From assembly GCA_030272585.1 (NCBI GenBank), contig BSYQ01000014.1, forward strand, positions 2,480,001-2,544,000: a stretch of DNA of 64,000 nt, written 5' to 3'. This DNA is from Bryopsis sp. KO-2023 (lineage: Eukaryota > Chlorophyta > Ulvophyceae > Bryopsidales > Bryopsidaceae). The notes beneath the pieces were generated by a model. It made no database searches and was not told the DNA's origin. It saw nothing but the letters and a program-made list of their open reading frames with translations. Within the stretch, counting starts at the first letter, position 1. Each line of letters begins with the position of its first letter. The position numbers and the translations under genes are program-made. Below are positions 30,858-43,290 of this stretch, piece by piece.

Positions 30858-31468
30858 TGAAACGAGGCTACTTTTTTCAAGGTCCCCTCGCCCTCCTAGA
30901 GGAGGACGAGTGCCTTCCTCAAGCGTCTCGTTAGATAGAACTTCCTTACAAGAATAAAGTTATAAAGAAGATACAACGACCTTTTCCTTCCACACTCTTA
31001 TACCCTAGCGCCACAGCGCATCAAACCCTTGTTCCTGTCGACGTGTCACTATTCACTAGGAATTCACACATCTCCTTGCCACCTCAACTGTGAACGTGCC
31101 CCTATTCCACGAGAACTCACACGTCCAATTGACAACTCGACTTTGATGGCTGCCACATCATCATCCATCAAACTCCATCGAGCTTGGTTGTAGTCGTGAC
31201 TCCAAGGGTGTCGCACTACTGCACCTCTGCACCTCTGCACCTCTGCACCTCTGCACCTCTACACCGCTGCACCGCTGCACCTCTGCACTGCTGCACGCTG
31301 CATCCACCGCTGCACGCTGCACCGCTGCACGCTGCACTCCTACACGCCGCACTCTCGCACGCTGCTCCTACACGTTGCACTCTTGCAACCTTCCCTTTTT
31401 CAGCTGCAGGAAGCATGGCAACTACTCTTGTAGTTCCAGCTCGAGTGCTGCGATAACCAACCGTTACA
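30858..31468 (-). repeat. 3' LTR of T2
   Basis: 611 bp, TGAAACGAGG to ACCGTTACA. It includes a tandem CTGCACC-type repeat (about 31216-31375). It starts abruptly in a satellite monomer; the last five bases before it are GGTAC. Confidence 0.85.
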
Positions 31469-32013
31469 TTCCTCCCCACCAGGTTGGCAGTAAGTTCCAA
31501 CACTGCCGTGGAGAGCATGTCTCAAATAAAACCCGTTGCATAAAGTATCACAATCCATAAGGCATCTCACAATCCAAATCAGAATATCTTTCAGTGTCCA
31601 AACACGAAAAGAGTACGAGACTGGCATAATATTTTCTTTCGCTTTGTCCATAAAATCGAGAAAATCATCTCTTTACTTCAAACTGAAAATGAAAATGAAA
31701 AACATCTGGCTGAAAAGAAAATCCTTTAACATTCAGAAAATCATCTTGTATCACTCCAAAAATATACTTCTGTCCATCAAGTATTCCACCAATGTTTTCC
31801 TTTGCTCATATATATCTTTTCTCAAACCAGGTGAAAGGACAACTAATCATGCTCTTTCTTTGAACCATTCATTCACCTCCAAGTCACTGAATAATCTTTT
31901 GAAAAATCAGCATTCTTTTTTTATTTTATTTCTTTCAAATCTCTCTTCCGCACACTGAAATATCCTTTCTCTGCTCCTGAGTTTCCAGAGCTCCTCTTCT
32001 TGCAATATTTGGA

Positions 32014-32014
<1 letters not shown>

Positions 32015-32066
<52 letters not shown>
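32015..32066. repeat. TGC trinucleotide microsatellite
   Basis: About 17 consecutive TGC units. Open frames through it (poly-Leu, poly-Ala or poly-Ser) are artefacts of the repeat. Confidence 0.9.
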
Positions 32067-32068
<2 letters not shown>

Positions 32069-32290
32069 ATCTAACGCAACCTCGTTTATCATCACTTGAG
32101 ACTCCCATGGATTGCTGCTGCTGCACTATGCTGCAGCCTGATTTGTCTCCACTAGAGACTCTCCAGTTTGTCACATTCCAGCTTCACTTAATTCCTTGGC
32201 TTCTGATCTCTTGATTCGACAGCGCATAAGCTTTTATGGAGTCCCGCTGTTTGCTTTCCCGAGCTGCAAGTTTCTTCACCTCGATTGCAC

Positions 32291-32420
32291 TCCAGAATTT
32301 CTGCAATGCAGTCTCCATCATCAAGCTTTCTCCAGAATTTCTGCAATGCAGTCTCCATCATCAAGCTTTCTCCAGAATTTCTGCAATGCAGTCTCCATCA
32401 TCAAGCTTTCTCCATAATTT
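32291..32420. repeat. 40 bp tandem repeat in T2
   Basis: Units start at 32291, 32331 and 32371 with TCCAGAATTT, and a slightly changed one at 32411. Degenerate half-length copies of CCAGAATT.CTGCACTTC continue to about 32522. Confidence 0.85.
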
Positions 32421-34318
32421 CTGCACTTCCATTCTCCAGAATTTTTGCATTTCCAGAATCCAGAATTCTTGCACTTCAATACTCCAGAATTTCTGCACTT
32501 CCATCGCACTCCAGAATTTCTGCGATGTACTCTCCTTAATCCACGCTTATTACAACATGTTCCACTGCTGTCGAATTTTGACAACCTCTTGATACTTCAA
32601 GAACATCAGAAGCAATGTTCAGAGAACCATATTGTTCTCCACAATATGTTCTAACCTCCAACAAAGTTCGAGATATCCGAAACATTCATTTGAATCAGTT
32701 TCATGTCAACGAACTGATTCGATTCTCAGCACTTCAATAGAAACATCCAGTTGGTTCCATTGCCCTCAAGGGCTACCAGAAAATTAACCAACTCTGTCCA
32801 CTATTCTTCCCTCTCTGGAATTATGTGCTCCCACCAACGAGGCACCTGAAAATAAAATAAAATATCCAGAGGGTTGCTCTCATGTTTTCTTTTTTTCGTT
32901 TTTTACTTGTGCTCCCTTCATTGGGGCACCAAATGAATGCCTGAAAATTTCCATAGCATTTTTTCCCTTCAGAAATTTTGCTGCCTTCTGTGGGTATCCA
33001 CAAAATATTCACTCTCACTCTGTTCCTTCCCTTTTCTTTCATTCCATACTCTCTCGTTCCCCATTCATCAAGCCCCACTGTTCCAAGTGGAACTCAAAAT
33101 CATATGTTCTTTTTTCCAGTCATCAAGCCTCACTGTCCCAAGTGAGACTCAACATCAGATGCTCAAAACAACATCAGCCCCGAGACTGATGTCCCAAAAA
33201 TAAACCATACACTTGCTGCACTAAACTCGTGTTGAAAAACCCGCTGAAAGCCCCCTCCCCACCAGCTTTAGGCAGTCCCTTGCCTAACAATAGGATTCAA
33301 AACTGAGTGAGGGGCAATCAATGTTGCCACGAGTGATCACAATGATATAAACAATCATCAATATCGAAGGGAATGTTCAGAAACAAACCACACTCACGGC
33401 ATTGCACCGCCGTCTTGTGCAACGGAGATAAGGAAGCAATATACTCAGGGAGATTGAGTAGAAGCTTTGTGTGATTCTTCAGTGAGGAATCTTCACTTCA
33501 GTGGCAGTGGATCTCGCCATTCCTCTGAACCTCCAGGCACATGCAAGCCTTGCATGTTCGTCTTCCAAGGTAATCCAATTCCGTTCTCCGGATCGATTGT
33601 AGCACAATCGTTGCATTCACAGTGTTGTATTCTTGAACATCTTCACTGAGCTTGGGAAAATCTGACATCACCAATGGTGATCCACCATTCACTTTGCTGC
33701 TAATGGCCTGCAGCCAGTCAAAGCGATAACAAGGTGTACGTGCGCTCCTTCAGTCTTGAGCTCACGGGATGTAAGACAAATCCCATATATTTATAAATAT
33801 AGTTCACGCCACCATATTGCCTTCAAGAGGAGCTCCACATAGCTCTACTCTCTTTGCAATCTTCCTACTCTGAAGTCATGGGGGAAACTCTCTCAACCCC
33901 TACGTGAAACACAGGTACGGTTGTAACACTACGGGAGCTACCCGTTTGACGCTAAAGTGTTTGTGTGGATTATATCCAAGCGCCGTTGACGTCTTATGGG
34001 TGCTTCTCCAAGAGGCGGCGACAAACGTTCGACCGCTTATTGGAGGTATTCAATAATTCTTGAAATCTGGAGGGGCCCTCCGTCGAGTCGGCTCTCCTCA
34101 AACCTTCTACGGGTGGCTCAAGGTTCTAGTCGTGCACTGACCTTAGGTGGCCCATATGGCTCTTCCTAAGCTTCGCAATTGGTTCAGAATTGGGAGGGAA
34201 CCCATCCCCACTTCCCTTTTCTTGGTGACAAATGGCCTATGGCTCTTTCTGCCCCCTCAATTGCGTTACAAGTGGCCCAAGGCTCGCTTGTTCTTTGTGC
34301 GTTCTTGCTTGTCTCAAC

Positions 34319-34741
34319 TGATAGTGAAGCTTGTGGGTGACGCAATAGTGGTCGGCTGTGTTGGTTGGATTCGTGATAACTTGCTGGCTAACGCAAGTAT
34401 ACTTGTGGGGTTTGTTGCTTTAGACAACTCTCTAGCTAGCGCGGTTGTGAGCGCTACTAGAGCACTTGGGTTGGGAAGTGATTGCGTCAGGCAAACACTT
34501 AACACACACACACACACAAACACACACACAAGCGGGAACACACCAATCCCACGAATCCCGAGTTCTTACAAAGTAACTATGAGTGTCAAAACAACGAGTG
34601 GGCCTCTTAAGTACCCCTAAGTGTAGTACGCTGACGCATGCCCCAAACTCTGGGTCTAATCTGTCTTACTCGTGAACCCACATGCGTCAGCCACCCTCGG
34701 CTCTATCCCAAACTACCTCGTAGAGCGCTAAAAGACTAACA
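34319..34741 (-). repeat. Left (3') LTR of the B/C block
   Basis: 423 bp, ends TGATAGTG ... GACTAACA on the plus strand (reverse of the TGTTAGTC...CACTATCA family). The purine tract complement CCCCCCCCGC follows directly at about 34746. Confidence 0.9.
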
Positions 34742-34936
34742 TACGCCCCCCCCGCAAAAAGTGGGCGCCCACGCACACCAAAACACAAAGAAAAACAAAA
34801 ACACAAAAACACAAACACAAAACTCACCCACTCCCATACCCACACCCAACTGTCTTGGACCTGTCTCGTGCTCTGACGTCTCTGACAGCTGCTGCACGCA
34901 CACACTTGGTCGACGATAACTCCTTTTCCCTCCTCC

Positions 34937-36751
34937 TTAACGCTGTTCCTGCGCTTGCGCTTGCTGGATAGCACGCTGCTCCTGCGCATGCGCTTGCTGC
35001 ACTGCACGATACCGGACACAGGGATCAAATGCGGCAGCCACCCTCTTGGACTTAAGGAATGGCAGATCCCTTGTGATGCCGGACACCTTGAGCTGCCGCT
35101 TCACACACATGTTGCAGTGTGGCAACTTCTCGTGCTCAGCCGGGAACGGAGGGATTTCTTCGAACGTCGAGCGTGTCAGCTTCAACATATGGGCAGGTAG
35201 AGAGAATGGGGAGACGGTGGCGATGGACTTGTTGTCCACTTCTGCGACTTTTTGGACCGCTGTGACGATGCGCCCCAGCATCGAGTATGCCAACCAGTGA
35301 GCATCACACACGAGGTGATACCCACAAGGAAGGACGGAATACTTCTTCTGCGTCAGCCGCTGAGCACTTGCCTGCATTGGGCTTCTCCCGCACCAAATGC
35401 ACATGGGCAACTCGTGAAAGTGCCGGTTGCCGCGGTAATTTTGCAAGGCTCGGTCCCTGGGGTTAGTATATTGGACCTTCGGCCATTTCTCTGACGCAGT
35501 GATGGGGTTGCAAGCCTCCTCGATATCCTCCCGTGACAGGTTCACTTCGCCGGGTGCAGCATCCACTTTGTCCTGAGCAGCCGCCCTTAGTCTTCTGAGC
35601 TTAACCTTTTCTCGGAAAGCCCGAAGTGCTGCTTCTGTTGGAGCTAACTCCAACGGTGGATGGACTGCACGCTGAACCTCTGTCACCTGGCTTGGCCCTT
35701 CATCATTCCTGATTTCCCCGTCCTCCAGTTCAGAACTAGGACCTTCGAGCCTAGGAGGTGGACTGCCGAAGTCAATTTCTTCGTGAAAATCCAAGTCCAA
35801 AAGCTCCTCCTCTCTCATGTCGAATAAGTCCTCCCCCGGTGCTATTGCGGTAGCCTCATCTCCGGGAGTCTGAACTGTTGGTGCTGGTTGTGAGGGTGCT
35901 GGAGTCTTTAATGCGGCAGCCTTTAACTTGAGTAACAAGTTGGCTCTTGCTGCATCTCCAGGCATACGATCCCTCGGTGGCTCACCACCTTCATCGTCAC
36001 CGTCCTCTCGCCTTCTCTTTCCGTGTGGATCTTCATCCCTACACGGCGAGCTTGGGCGTTTGTTTTTCCCTTTCCCCTTTCCCTTGCTTGAGCCTCCCGC
36101 ATCATCGTCCTTGGACGGTTCCAGATCAAGTGTTGCGTTTGACAACAGAACTTGGACTTGGCGATCCAGTTCTTCGCGTACCCGTGGTGCTGGTACCGCC
36201 GGGTTCAAACGCAGCATCTTGTCCGTTGTTTCGCTCTGCACTTGAAGTTTTTCAGAGCCGTCTCTGAGGGACTCTCCCAGCAAATCGATCTGCAGCTCTT
36301 GTTCTGCCAATTCCTTCTTAAGGTTGTTGGCTGCTGCACTCCACGCGGTTGCTACAGCTTGCTGCAGCGTTTCCTCTACCGCGGTAAATCGATCCACCAT
36401 TCCCCCGAGAGCTTGTTTACGGAGGTCGTTCTCACGATGGTTAGCCATCATGTGAGATTGGAACCGCTGCTTCTTCAGCTTCATGGCTTCCAATTTTTCC
36501 TCCAAGACCTTGGTCTTGTCCTCCGCTTCTTTCTTTTCCGCCTCCGCCTTTTCCTTGGCTTTCTCCGCTGCCTCCTTCGCAGCCTCAGCTGCTTTCGTCC
36601 GGTCACTCAACTCTGAGAGCTGCCGGGTTAAGGCCTCATTGTTCTGCAGCACTTCCTCTGCGGTCGACGTAAAGTGCTGCAGCTCCTCTTCTTTTTGAGC
36701 TACCTCCGCTTCCAATCTCGCAATAATTGCGGCGGGTGTGTCGGCAGCCAT
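34937..36751 (-). CDS. ORF3 of copy B
   Basis: 604 aa, MAADTPAAIIARLEAE start, same length and layout as the ORF3 at 10391-12205: coiled coil, basic patch, acidic Pro-rich middle, Cys/His cluster (MCIWC, PCGYHLVCDAHW, HCNMC) and QQAxAQEQR tail. It differs from that copy at only a handful of residues by eye; all the cluster Cys and His are kept. It lies between pol and the 3' LTR. Function not recognised. Confidence 0.8.
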   Translation of the reverse strand: MAADTPAAIIARLEAEVAQKEEELQHFTSTAEEVLQNNEALTRQLSELSDRTKAAEAAKEAAEKAKEKAEAEKKEAEDKTKVLEEKLEAMKLKKQRFQSHMMANHRENDLRKQALGGMVDRFTAVEETLQQAVATAWSAAANNLKKELAEQELQIDLLGESLRDGSEKLQVQSETTDKMLRLNPAVPAPRVREELDRQVQVLLSNATLDLEPSKDDDAGGSSKGKGKGKNKRPSSPCRDEDPHGKRRREDGDDEGGEPPRDRMPGDAARANLLLKLKAAALKTPAPSQPAPTVQTPGDEATAIAPGEDLFDMREEELLDLDFHEEIDFGSPPPRLEGPSSELEDGEIRNDEGPSQVTEVQRAVHPPLELAPTEAALRAFREKVKLRRLRAAAQDKVDAAPGEVNLSREDIEEACNPITASEKWPKVQYTNPRDRALQNYRGNRHFHELPMCIWCGRSPMQASAQRLTQKKYSVLPCGYHLVCDAHWLAYSMLGRIVTAVQKVAEVDNKSIATVSPFSLPAHMLKLTRSTFEEIPPFPAEHEKLPHCNMCVKRQLKVSGITRDLPFLKSKRVAAAFDPCVRYRAVQQAHAQEQRAIQQAQAQEQR

Positions 36752-37201
36752 TATGTTTATCGGAAAGAAAGATATAAACAACGGTTTGTGCGTCTTTAGA
36801 CTCTTTTTCACTCAGGAGCTCGCTCCGTTTACACAAACACTAGGGCAAAATGGTTCGAGGGCTGCGCTTATAAGGCTGGGTGACTCGTACACTTTCCTCG
36901 TTGGGTTATTGGGGTGAGACACCAACGTTTCGCTCGGTTGGAGTCTCGTCAAGACCACCTCAACACGTCACTTGATAGGGGTTTTCTCGGAACAACCACA
37001 CTATCTCGAATGTGACATCGTTTGCCCGGTTTTTAAAGTACTACTGAAGCTACACTTACTGCGCCAGCCAAATAACTTAGGCACCTCACGCATTAAAGTT
37101 AAAGAGTTGGTTTGGAAGTCGACAGAGTTTTTCTAAGGTATCCTTTTTCGCGTCCCCTTGCTATAAGGAGTTCCACCTTAGCCATCAAACACTCTGTTTC
37201 C

Positions 37202-40200
37202 CTATTCTCTTCCTTTCTGCAACTCTTTTCTTTCTTTCTCTTTAAATGCGCGAAGTATATCTGGTGCGTTAACCAGATTAGCTTCAGGTTCCCAAGTAGC
37301 GTCAAGTAGATCGTATCCTTTCCACAGCACTAGGTATTCACGATTGCGTTTACCTCTAGCCCTTAGGATATTTTCGACCTCATACTCTACTTCGCTACCA
37401 ATCAACTCTCCTTCTGGAGGTTGTATTTGCCTGCTGTTATCACTCGAGGCGTGATAACGCTTGAACTTAGAAACATGAAACACTGGGTGAATGAGCCATG
37501 TTTCCGGAAGTTGAACTCTGTAAGCCACTTTTGATATTTTCTCCACAATTTCAAAGGGACCCACAAATCGACGGCGCAGTTTTGGACTCACTTTGTTCAA
37601 AGCAGCCAACGGAATAAAACGGCTTTTTATCAGGACTTTATCCCCTTTCTCAAAAGCAATATCTTTCCTCTTTTTGTTTGCACTCACACACATTCTGTGT
37701 TGTGCTCTCGAGTTATATGCTTTTGCGGTATCTAAGTCCTGTGCCATCCGTGCTACCATAGTCTTAACTGCTTCCACTTGAAATTGCGTTGCCGTTCCAC
37801 CAATGTTTGGTGTTTCTGGATGGTACCCATACATCAAGTATGCAGGTGCGAACCCTGTACTCGCATTCACTGCATTGTTTGCTGCAAACTCTGCTGTAGG
37901 TAAATACTCAACCCACTTATGGGGATACCTCTCAGCATATGGCCTCAGGAAATTTTCCAAAGTACGTATGGTAACCTCACTCTGCCCATCTGTCTGAGGG
38001 TGGTAAGCTGTACTCATACGAATCTCTGTACCCAGAGCTTTAAAAAGCGTCTGCCAGAACTTGCTGGTAAAGCGAGGGTCTCTATCAGACACAATCACTT
38101 TAGGTAGGCCATGGTTGCGGTAAACATGTTCGATAAAAAGTTGGGCGTATCCTGCAGCGGTAATCTCTTTAGTACATGGGGCGAAATGCACAAACTTGGT
38201 AAGTCTATCGACAAAGACAGCTACAGCAGTAAACCCATTGGATGCTGGTAGATCTGTCACCAAGTCAGTGGTAATTTGCTCCCACTTCCGCTCAGGTATT
38301 GGCAGGGGTTGAAGTAAGCCCATAGGCTTCTGTGTGTCAGCCTTTATTTGTTGGCACACAGGGCATTCGCGCACAAATGCCTTCAACTCATTCATCCACC
38401 CCTTCCACCAATATCGCCGCGCTAGGATTTCTCCTGTTCGCGCTGGTCCTGTATGGCCTGCTGAAGGTGTCTCATGGCACTCCTTCATAATCTTATTGCG
38501 CTGGCCTTTAGGAACCACCACTTTCTCGACTAATCCTCTCTTTGGGACCGTCCAGAGTATTCCCTCTCTGAGGAAATATCCCTCAACTTCCTCGCCACTC
38601 TCAAGCTTCCGCAATATCTTCACCAAGGAGTTATCAGCTTGGAGGGCTTGTTTCCACTCGTCTTGGCTTGCTTGATGCACTTGCCAAGTGGAAATGTTCA
38701 TCGCAGTTTCCACGGGCTTAGGAACACTGCGGGAGAGAGCATCTGCTAACACATTAGCCTTGCCTTTGATATAGGAGATCTTGGGGTTGATCGAAGTCAG
38801 GTACCCCGCCTCAAGCCATCTTGCTTGGGTTCTAGAAAGGTTCCTCTGCGACAGAATATGCGTCAGAGGTTGGTGGTCAGTGAACACTGTTACTCCACCC
38901 GCACAACCTTCTAGATAATGTCTCCACTGCACCATCGCATAACATATTGCACACAACTCTTTGTCGTATGGTGCATAGTTAAGCTCGGCAGGCTTGAATC
39001 TACGTGAGAGGTAAGCTATTGGCTGTAGCCCCTCTCCGTGATCCTGTGTTAACACGGCACCGATGGCCTCATTCGACGCATCAGTGATCACAGTGTAAGG
39101 CAGTGACGCATCTGGAAAAATAAGGACGGGAGCTTGACTTAAACGCTTTTTCAGTTCATTGAATGCGCCACGCTCCACCTGTCCCCATCTCCAGGGATGG
39201 TCTTTTTTCACTAAGTCATGGAGTGGTCCAGCAACATGTGCAAACTGGGGAATGAATTTCCTGTAGTATGAAACCATTCCAAGGAAACTACGTACATCGC
39301 TAACACTCTGTAGTTCCTTCCACTCCTTCACTGCCTTCACTTTTTGTTCCTGTGGTTCTAACCCACTTCCGCTAATGCGGTAGCCAAGATAGTCTACTGT
39401 TGCGACAGCCAGCTCACTTTTACTTGCCTTAGCAAAAAGCTGATATTCTGCTAGTCGCGACAGGACTTTCTCTAAGTGTTCGGCATGCTGTTCCATGTTT
39501 TCAGAGAAGATGAGTATGTCATCAATAAAGACAACAACAAAATCATCTAAAAACTCTGTGAGTAGGTCTTGCACTAGAGTTTGGAATTGCGCTGGGCAAT
39601 TGGTTAGCCCAAAAGGCGCTACCAAAAACTCAAAGTGACCGTATCTCGTGCGGAACGCTGTTTTATCTGTATCAGATGGCCTTACTGGAAATTGCCAGTA
39701 GCCTGATCGCAGATCTAACTTTGAGAACACTTTGGCTTTGAACACTCTATCCATCAATTCTTCTGGCAGGGGTAAAGGATATCGGTTTTTCACCGTCACC
39801 TTATTGATCCACCTGTAATCCACACACATCCTTAAGCCTCCATCCTTTTTCGGTACAAACAGGATTGGCGCGCCCCAAGGGGACTCGGATGGTTTGATTT
39901 TCTTCTGTTCCAGAAGGTAGTCCACTTGTGCCTTCACTTCATCCAGCTCTGCTGGTGAAAGCTTGTATATTGGACGATGGATAGGTGTTGGATCCTCCAG
40001 GTCTATCTTAAACTCATGACCTTTTCTCTTCGGAGGGATCCCTGGGGGTAAATCACGAGGGAACACACCACGGTGTGTTTCTACCACCTTTTTAATTTCG
40101 GCAGGGGTGTCTGAACGAATAAGTTTGCCAATCTCATCCTCAGTGTTGAATGGCTGTGTTCGCTCTATTGCGTCAGGCAATTCATGTTGGCCTAAAGCTT

Positions 40201-40942
40201 TCTCTTCAGACTCTTGCACTACAACCATGAATGCTGTCTCTGTTTTGAGATGACGCATCATTCGTTTAGCTGAACACTCAGTCACTGGCACTTCTTGCAG
40301 TATCGACTGTACTTTTCGTTCAGGTTCAATACTCTCTTGGGTTGGATGACGCAACGGAAGATGAAACACTTGGCTGTTTTTGCAAACTGAAATCTCATTC
40401 TGCTGAAAGTCTATGCGGGGGTTTTCTTTCTGCAACCAAGGCATGCCCAATATTAGGTCATAACCAAGGTCTGGGAACAGATCCGCTTTCATTTTGCACT
40501 TCAGCCCTCCTATCTTTACTCGGAGGTTGTTACAGCTGCCAGCCAGTTCTTTAATATCTCCGTTTGCCAACATTGCTCTCTTTGAGCTTGGTGTAATCGA
40601 CAACCCGAGATCACGCGCTACCTTATCATTGATATAGTTTGCGGTACTTCCACAATCAATGAATGCATAAAGGTCCGTGGTCTTGATCCGTGCTTTTACT
40701 TCGTACCCTCTCACAGGCACTTCTTGAATTTTTAACAGAGGGCATGTGTCACCCTTGGTTGACGAAGTTGATCGAACTTCTGACACATTAACTCGCTCTG
40801 TGGTAGACCGCTGGGTTGTTTCTGACCCACTATCGTCTACGTCTGCAGGCAGGGACTCCTGTAGACTACTCTGTGACTTTAATGAGCCCACAGATTCACT
40901 AACAGAGGGAAGAGATGTAGATGACGCATGAGGCGCGTCCAT
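37202..40942 (-). CDS. pol: Pol of copy B
   Basis: 1246 aa chromovirus Pol, near-identical by eye to that of copy A: protease IDCGST and ILGMPWL, RT FIDD, RNase H TDAS, integrase HHCC and D-D-x35-E with AYHPQTDGQSE, GPF/Y, C-terminal chromodomain (LVLWKGYD). The 450 bp spacer with TATAAG separates it from ORF3. Confidence 0.93.
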   Translation of the reverse strand: MDAPHASSTSLPSVSESVGSLKSQSSLQESLPADVDDSGSETTQRSTTERVNVSEVRSTSSTKGDTCPLLKIQEVPVRGYEVKARIKTTDLYAFIDCGSTANYINDKVARDLGLSITPSSKRAMLANGDIKELAGSCNNLRVKIGGLKCKMKADLFPDLGYDLILGMPWLQKENPRIDFQQNEISVCKNSQVFHLPLRHPTQESIEPERKVQSILQEVPVTECSAKRMMRHLKTETAFMVVVQESEEKALGQHELPDAIERTQPFNTEDEIGKLIRSDTPAEIKKVVETHRGVFPRDLPPGIPPKRKGHEFKIDLEDPTPIHRPIYKLSPAELDEVKAQVDYLLEQKKIKPSESPWGAPILFVPKKDGGLRMCVDYRWINKVTVKNRYPLPLPEELMDRVFKAKVFSKLDLRSGYWQFPVRPSDTDKTAFRTRYGHFEFLVAPFGLTNCPAQFQTLVQDLLTEFLDDFVVVFIDDILIFSENMEQHAEHLEKVLSRLAEYQLFAKASKSELAVATVDYLGYRISGSGLEPQEQKVKAVKEWKELQSVSDVRSFLGMVSYYRKFIPQFAHVAGPLHDLVKKDHPWRWGQVERGAFNELKKRLSQAPVLIFPDASLPYTVITDASNEAIGAVLTQDHGEGLQPIAYLSRRFKPAELNYAPYDKELCAICYAMVQWRHYLEGCAGGVTVFTDHQPLTHILSQRNLSRTQARWLEAGYLTSINPKISYIKGKANVLADALSRSVPKPVETAMNISTWQVHQASQDEWKQALQADNSLVKILRKLESGEEVEGYFLREGILWTVPKRGLVEKVVVPKGQRNKIMKECHETPSAGHTGPARTGEILARRYWWKGWMNELKAFVRECPVCQQIKADTQKPMGLLQPLPIPERKWEQITTDLVTDLPASNGFTAVAVFVDRLTKFVHFAPCTKEITAAGYAQLFIEHVYRNHGLPKVIVSDRDPRFTSKFWQTLFKALGTEIRMSTAYHPQTDGQSEVTIRTLENFLRPYAERYPHKWVEYLPTAEFAANNAVNASTGFAPAYLMYGYHPETPNIGGTATQFQVEAVKTMVARMAQDLDTAKAYNSRAQHRMCVSANKKRKDIAFEKGDKVLIKSRFIPLAALNKVSPKLRRRFVGPFEIVEKISKVAYRVQLPETWLIHPVFHVSKFKRYHASSDNSRQIQPPEGELIGSEVEYEVENILRARGKRNREYLVLWKGYDLLDATWEPEANLVNAPDILRAFKEKERKELQKGRE

Positions 40943-41199
40943 CTCATCCGGTGTGCTTTCCTTCTGTTCATTTTTCCAATCGCAGTTGTCATGTGCCGAT
41001 TGGGTAGATGTGGAGAGTGTCTCTGTTCTCTCTTCACGCGGTGTACTAGTCCGCTCCTCAGGTTTTCCGCTGTGAGTACTTTTAACCTTTTTCGAGGCAC
41101 CTACTTTTGATCTATGCTTCCTACGCCGCCTACGAACTCTGTTTCGCTTACGACGTTTGCGTCGGCCAGGCTCAGACGAAGCAGTTTCCTGCCTGGCGG

Positions 41200-42668
41200 T
41201 CAGTTTAACATTTGTTTTACATTAGGGAGGTTTTTCACCTCCTCTAACTTAGGACATTGCCTCACAGGGTGACCCTTCTTTCCACAAAGATAACAATGAT
41301 AGCCCCCTCCCCCTTGGGGGTTCTGTCTTCCCTGATTGGCTTGTCCTCTTCCACGGTTACCACCACCGCGTCCACGTCCACCACCACCACGTCCTCCTCC
41401 TCGTCCTTGTTGCTGTTGCTGCTGCTGTTGCACTCCTGCGGCAGCTTGTGGTGGTGCTTGGGCTGGTGGTGTAGGGTTCTGCTGCTGCTGACCCTGATTC
41501 TGGCTTTTCTTCTTTCTTCCACCACGCCAGACTCCTTTCTTTTTCTGATTGGTCTGCCCTCCTTGGCCTTGTGTTCCAACTCCAAGGGCTTCCAATCGTT
41601 CGGCGGATATGATGGCAGCCTCGACATCTCGAGGTACCGTTGCAGCGACCAGCTTCTGAACTTCACTCTTGAGTCCATCAACGAAGAGCAAATACTGGTG
41701 ATCCTCTTCGAGGTCTGGAATTCTCAAGACCAAACGCTGAAACTCTTTTACAAACTGTTTCACTGTTCCAGTCTGCTTGAGTTTGTGGAGGTCACGCCAC
41801 GCTTCATCTCGATCACTAGAGAATTCGAAAGCTGTAGCTAAGCCATCCATGAAGTCCATCCAGTCACGGAAGGGTGGTCTTTCACCTCGGTGAATTTTCA
41901 ACTCTTGCATCGTTAACCAATCCGAGGCAGCCCCATAAAGGTTAGTGGCCATAATCGATTGCCACTGTGCTTCATGCACTCCGCAGGTCCTCAAGTACCG
42001 CGTCATGAGCACTTGCCATTTACGGGCTTTTGGTTCGCCACTTCCGTTAAATGCGCGAGGCATTTGCAACTTGACGGTGCTAGGCAACCACTGTCCTTGC
42101 CTAGGAGGTCCTGGGCCTGCTGGTCCAGCGCCACCTCCACCTCCACCTCCACCAGGAGGTCCACCGGAAGGTCCACCGCCTCCACCATCTCCACCGCCGC
42201 CACCACCTCCTCCGCCATCAGGCGCACCTGGAATGCGGGAAGGTGGGCGGTTTCGTCTGTCGCGGTAATCATCACCGCCATCATCATCTGGGTCGTCATC
42301 ACCAGGGTCTCCAAAGTTTCCACGCATACGCGGAACTCGACTGGGTCCACCAGTAGACTCATATGAACCAAGTGCAGCAAAGGGAGTATTTTCTACCCTT
42401 GCTCCCAAAGCACTTAACCCAAGTCCCAATCTTCCAGTACGTGTGGGGATCTGCATGGGTTCTTTTCCTTTCTCTTCTCTGACCTGTGCCTTAGCACGCT
42501 CAAGGTCAATTTGATATAACACTTCTGCTGAGGAGAGAACTCTTGGGTTAGTTCGTGTGGGTCTACGTGATCCATCGGCAGAGTCGGGTTCTGAGATGCG
42601 TACTCCAGGCTGAGCTCTTGTACTTGGAGGTATCAACTGAGGGAATGTGAAATCAGCGTCTGGTGCGC
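41200..42668 (-). pseudogene. gag: Partial gag of copy B
   Basis: Carries the C-terminal part of the family Gag: the linker from APDADFTFPQL, the glycine-rich stretch, the Gag core (KARKWQVLMTRYLR to LVLRIPDLEE) and the CCHC knuckle (CYLCGKKGHPVRQC). The N-terminal coiled-coil part, leader and PBS are not present beside it; the middle LTR of the block lies there instead. An open frame running on into the LTR is accidental. Broken copy. Confidence 0.85.
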
Positions 42669-43095
42669 TGATAGTGAAGCTTGTGGGTGACGCAATAGTG
42701 GTCGGCTGTGTTGATTGGATTCGTGATAACTTGCTGGCTAACGCAAGTATACTTGTGGGGTTTGTTGGTTTAGACAACTCTCTAGCTAGCGCGGTTGTGA
42801 ACGCTACTAGAGCACTTGGTTGGATAAGTGATTGCGTCAGGCAAACACTTAGACACACACACACAAACACACACACAAGCGGGAACACACCAATCCCACG
42901 AATCCCGAGTTCTTACAAAGTAAAGTGAATGAATGAATGTCAAAACAACGAGTGGGCCTCTTAAGTACCCCTAAGTGTAGTACGCTGACGCATGCCCCAA
43001 ACTCTGGGTCTAATCTGTCTTACTCGTGAACCCACATGCGTCAGCCACCCTCGGCTCTATCCCAAACTACCTCGTATAGCGCTAAAAGACTAACA
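42669..43095 (-). repeat. Middle LTR of the B/C block
   Basis: 427 bp, the longest of the set because its variable patch has a TTCATTCATTCAC-type expansion (complement at about 42921-42941). On its right the usual purine tract and ORF3 of copy C follow, so it serves as the 3' LTR of C. Confidence 0.9.
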
Positions 43096-43290
43096 TACGC
43101 CCCCCCCGCAAAAAGTGGGCGCCCACGCACACCAAAACACAAAGAAAAACAAAAACACAAAAACACAAACACAAAACTCACCCACTCCCATACCCACACC
43201 CAACTGTCTTGGACCTGTCTCTTGCTCTGACGTCTCTGACAGCTGCTGCACGCACACACTCGGTCGACGATAACTCCTGTTCCCTCCTCC

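Larger units (their letters stand above)
31469..34318 (-). other. Non-coding 3' interior of T2
   Basis: About 2.85 kb without a supported gene. Purine tract next to the LTR (complement TTCCTCCCCACC, 31469-31480) and a second one at 33251-33260 (complement CCCCCTCCCC). It also holds a TGC/CTG trinucleotide run (about 32015-32066) and a 40 bp tandem repeat (32291-32420). The remainder is AT-rich with no motif I recognise. Ends at the LTR of copy B. Confidence 0.65.
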